A model generated the notes under the pieces. That model was not told the DNA's origin, did no database searches, and saw only the letters and a program-made list of their open reading frames with translations. Both the position numbers and the translations under genes were made by a program. Shown piece after piece: positions 4,100 to 6,415 of a DNA stretch of 6,415 nt; the stretch's first letter is position 1; the number at the start of each line of letters is the position of its first letter. The DNA is from Microcaldota archaeon (GTDB taxonomy: Archaea; Micrarchaeota; Micrarchaeia; Anstonellales; Bilamarchaeaceae), in the NCBI GenBank assembly GCA_021823425.1, contig JAKANX010000061.1, forward strand, positions 1 through 6,415. Reading direction: 5' to 3'.

Positions 4100-6415
4100 T
4101 TGGTCTATGCGAAATGGTTCGAGCAATTGAACAAATCAAGCCTGGCTGAAGCGGGCGGAAAGGGCGCGAATTTGGGCGAGATGGCCAACGCAGGATTCCC
4201 GATTCCCCCTGGTTTCGTGGTCGTGAGCGAGGCGTATTACAAGCATCTGGAGCACAATTCCATAGCCCCGGAAATGACAAAAATTCTTTCCACCTTGGAC
4301 GTGGACAACAACGACGCGCTCAACGATGCGAGCGAAAAAATCAAGGGCCTCATAGTGGGAGGCGACATGCCCCCCGAAATAAAAGATGAAATAGTGTCCC
4401 AATATAAGAAGCTCAACGAGCGCATGGGCAAGGAAAGCTACGTCGCAGTCCGGAGCTCTGCGACTGCCGAGGACCTTCCGACAGCGAGCTTCGCGGGCCA
4501 GCAGAGCACCTACCTTAACATCAAAGGGGACGAGAACGTCGTGGAAGCGGTCAAGGACTGCTGGGCCTCGCTCTTCGAGCCCCGCGCAATCTATTACAGG
4601 GTGCAGAACAATTTCGAGCACATGAAGGTCGGCCTCGCCGCAGTAGTCCAGTTGATGGTGCAGAGCGAGCGCGCGGGAGTGATGTTCACCGTGGACCCGA
4701 TTTCGCAGGACCCCAATACGATAACAATAGAGGGCGCATACGGCCTCGGGGAAACCGTGGTGAGCGGACAGGTAACCCCGGACACCTATCGGGTGAGCAA
4801 GGCCGACATGAAGATAACGGACAAGTCCATCTCCAAGCAGACGTGGATGCTCATAAAGATAAACGAGCGCAACGAGCACGTGGAGATAAAGGACGAGGCC
4901 CAGGACAAGCAGAAGCTCACGGACACGCAGATTGTTGAGCTGGCGAAAATCGGGAAGAAGATAGAGGACCACTACGGCTTCCCGCAGGACATAGAGTGGG
5001 CGACGAACAACAACAACCTCTACATCGTCCAGTCAAGGCCGATAACTACTTTGAAGAAAGCCGAGCCCAAGGCTCAGGCACCCGGGGTGAGCACAGTGGA
5101 GAGCAGGAAGCAAAGCATAACCAGCGCGAAGATAATCCTCAAGGGACTGGCCGCCTCCCCTGGCATGGGGCACGGCAAAGTGAAGATTTGCAGGAACGCA
5201 AAGGAAATAGACAAGGTGAAGGCAGGCGACGTCCTCGTGGCCACGATGACCACCCCGGACTACGTTCCCGCGATGAAGCGCTCCTCCGCAATCGTAACGG
5301 ACCAGGGGGGAATGACCAGCCACGCTGCAATTGTTTCCAGGGAACTCGGAATCCCGTGCATAGTCGGCACCCAGAAGGCCACCGCGGAATTGAAGGACGA
5401 CATGCTGATTACCGTTGACGGCGAAAAGGGGATAGTGTACGAGGGCGAGGTTCTCGGAAAGGCGGTTGAGCTGCCCGGCCCGACTTCCGGCCTAGTTGCG
5501 AAGCCCGAGCCTCCGATTACGGGAACGAAGATTTACGTGAACATGGCCGAAGTGGAACTCGCGGAGAAGACCTCCAAGCTGCCCGTGGACGGAGTGGGGC
5601 TCCTTCGCGCGGAGTTCATGATTGCCGCAATCGGCCAGCACCCGCGCAAGATGCTCGAGGAGGGAAGGAAGGACGAGTACATCAACAGGCTCGCCGAAGG
5701 ATTGCAGAGGTTCGCAGCCGCCTTCTACCCCCGCCCAGTGGTCTATCGGGCCACGGACTTCAAGACGAACGAGTACCGGAACCTTGAAGGGGGGGAGAAA
5801 TACGAGCCGCAGGAGGAGAACCCGATGATGGGCTACCGCGGCGCGTCCCGCTACATACAGGAGCCCGAGATATTCAAGATGGAGCTAGAGGCGATAAAGA
5901 AGGTAAGGAACGACATGGGGATGAAGAACCTCTGGCTCATGATTCCGTTCGTGCGCCGCCTCGGGGAATTGCGCGCGATAAAGGAGATTATGCAGGAGGT
6001 GCACCTCTATAGGACAAGGGACTTCAAGCTCTGGATTATGGTTGAAGTTCCCAGCACCGTCTTCCTCATTGACCAGTTCTGCCAGGAAGGAATTGACGGA
6101 ATCTCAATCGGGAGCAACGACTTAACCCAACTGACTTTGGGAATAGACCGCGACAACGCGGGCCTTGCAAAAGGGTTTGACGAGCGCAACGAGGCCGTGT
6201 ACAGGGCGATAGAGCACGTCGTTGAGACGTGCAACCAGTACGGCGTGACTTCCTCGCTGTGCGGGCAGGCGCCCTCTGTCTACCCCGAGTTCGCAGAGAA
6301 GCTCGTGGAGTTCGGGATAACCAGCATGTCCGTGAACCCGGACGCGGTTGACCGTGCCCGTCGCATAGTGGCTTCCGCGGAGCAGAAGATAATCCTCAAG
6401 CGCCTCGCGAAGCTC
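4100..6415 (+). CDS. ppsA: Phosphoenolpyruvate synthase (pyruvate, water dikinase), 3' end cut off
   Basis: 772 codons, open to the right edge. PpsA converts pyruvate, ATP and water to PEP, AMP and phosphate, the entry step of archaeal gluconeogenesis; it is cytosolic. Domain 1 (about 10-335) is the ATP-binding PPDK N-domain, with GGKGANLGEM at 19-28, VRSSATAEDLPTASFAGQQ at about 117-135, GVMFTVDP, GLGETVVSGQVTPDTY and QSRPITT near 311-317. Domain 2 (about 349-455) is the swivelling phosphohistidine domain, with GLAASPGMG and GGMTSHAAIVSRELGIPC, so H408 is the phosphorylated residue. Domain 3 (474 on) is the PEP-binding TIM barrel, with GLLRAEF (R503, E505), RATDFKTNEYRNLEGG, NPMMGYRGASR, SIGSNDLTQLTLGIDRD and the catalytic Cys at 721 in LCGQAPS. 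All key residues are present. Relatives are roughly 760-820 residues and the last visible residues are the usual C-terminal helix, so probably few codons are missing. Start: TTG 4100, which gives the typical opening MVYAKWFEQL; an in-frame ATG at 3974 would add 42 residues. Confidence 0.96.
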   Translation, partial: MVYAKWFEQLNKSSLAEAGGKGANLGEMANAGFPIPPGFVVVSEAYYKHLEHNSIAPEMTKILSTLDVDNNDALNDASEKIKGLIVGGDMPPEIKDEIVSQYKKLNERMGKESYVAVRSSATAEDLPTASFAGQQSTYLNIKGDENVVEAVKDCWASLFEPRAIYYRVQNNFEHMKVGLAAVVQLMVQSERAGVMFTVDPISQDPNTITIEGAYGLGETVVSGQVTPDTYRVSKADMKITDKSISKQTWMLIKINERNEHVEIKDEAQDKQKLTDTQIVELAKIGKKIEDHYGFPQDIEWATNNNNLYIVQSRPITTLKKAEPKAQAPGVSTVESRKQSITSAKIILKGLAASPGMGHGKVKICRNAKEIDKVKAGDVLVATMTTPDYVPAMKRSSAIVTDQGGMTSHAAIVSRELGIPCIVGTQKATAELKDDMLITVDGEKGIVYEGEVLGKAVELPGPTSGLVAKPEPPITGTKIYVNMAEVELAEKTSKLPVDGVGLLRAEFMIAAIGQHPRKMLEEGRKDEYINRLAEGLQRFAAAFYPRPVVYRATDFKTNEYRNLEGGEKYEPQEENPMMGYRGASRYIQEPEIFKMELEAIKKVRNDMGMKNLWLMIPFVRRLGELRAIKEIMQEVHLYRTRDFKLWIMVEVPSTVFLIDQFCQEGIDGISIGSNDLTQLTLGIDRDNAGLAKGFDERNEAVYRAIEHVVETCNQYGVTSSLCGQAPSVYPEFAEKLVEFGITSMSVNPDAVDRARRIVASAEQKIILKRLAKL

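Noticed and set aside
4136..4972. 278-codon minus-strand open frame opposite ppsA
   Set aside because: It lies entirely inside the well-supported ppsA coding region, and its translation is His/Leu/Arg-rich with no recognisable motif. It is an antisense shadow of GC-rich codons.

Overview
This looks like ordinary archaeal chromosome. Every recognisable gene belongs to an archaeal (or archaeal/eukaryotic) family: archaeal uS15 with its N-terminal extension, eS1 (S3Ae), the RNase P protein Rnp1/Rpp29, the archaeal NAC homologue, a HAM1/XTP pyrophosphatase and a PEP synthase. Most start codons are preceded by GGTGA, which fits an archaeal 16S tail ending in UCACC, and upstream AT-rich boxes look like TBP sites rather than -35/-10 promoters. 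The phylum cannot be fixed from this window. The compact genes would fit a DPANN-type or euryarchaeal genome, but that is a guess.

Layout, left to right. Bases 2-313 hold the 3' part of a house-cleaning XTP/dITP diphosphatase. It is followed by a tight ribosomal pair, rps15 (363-818) and rps3ae (830-1429), which ends in a hairpin plus T-tract. Bases 1430-1593 are noncoding, with two further stem-loops and a TATA box that seems to give a leaderless rnp1 mRNA (1594-1863). rnp1 converges, with only 2 bp between the stop codons, on a minus-strand gene (1866-2732) for an unrecognised helical protein with C-terminal ankyrin-like repeats. A divergent promoter region (2733-2887) separates that gene from a plus-strand pair: a creatininase-family metallohydrolase (2888-3571) and the NAC subunit (3585-3917). 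A 182-bp leader region with a heptad repeat and a strong hairpin precedes ppsA (4100 to the right edge), which lacks only its extreme 3' end.

The genes cover information processing (two small-subunit ribosomal proteins, an RNase P subunit, a nascent-chain factor), nucleotide-pool cleaning, gluconeogenesis (PpsA makes PEP from pyruvate) and two proteins of unknown substrate or role. I found no mobile element, CRISPR array, tRNA or rRNA, and no convincing new multi-gene system. The points most worth a second look are the ppsA leader and start codon, the stem-loop cluster upstream of rnp1, and the ankyrin-like protein.
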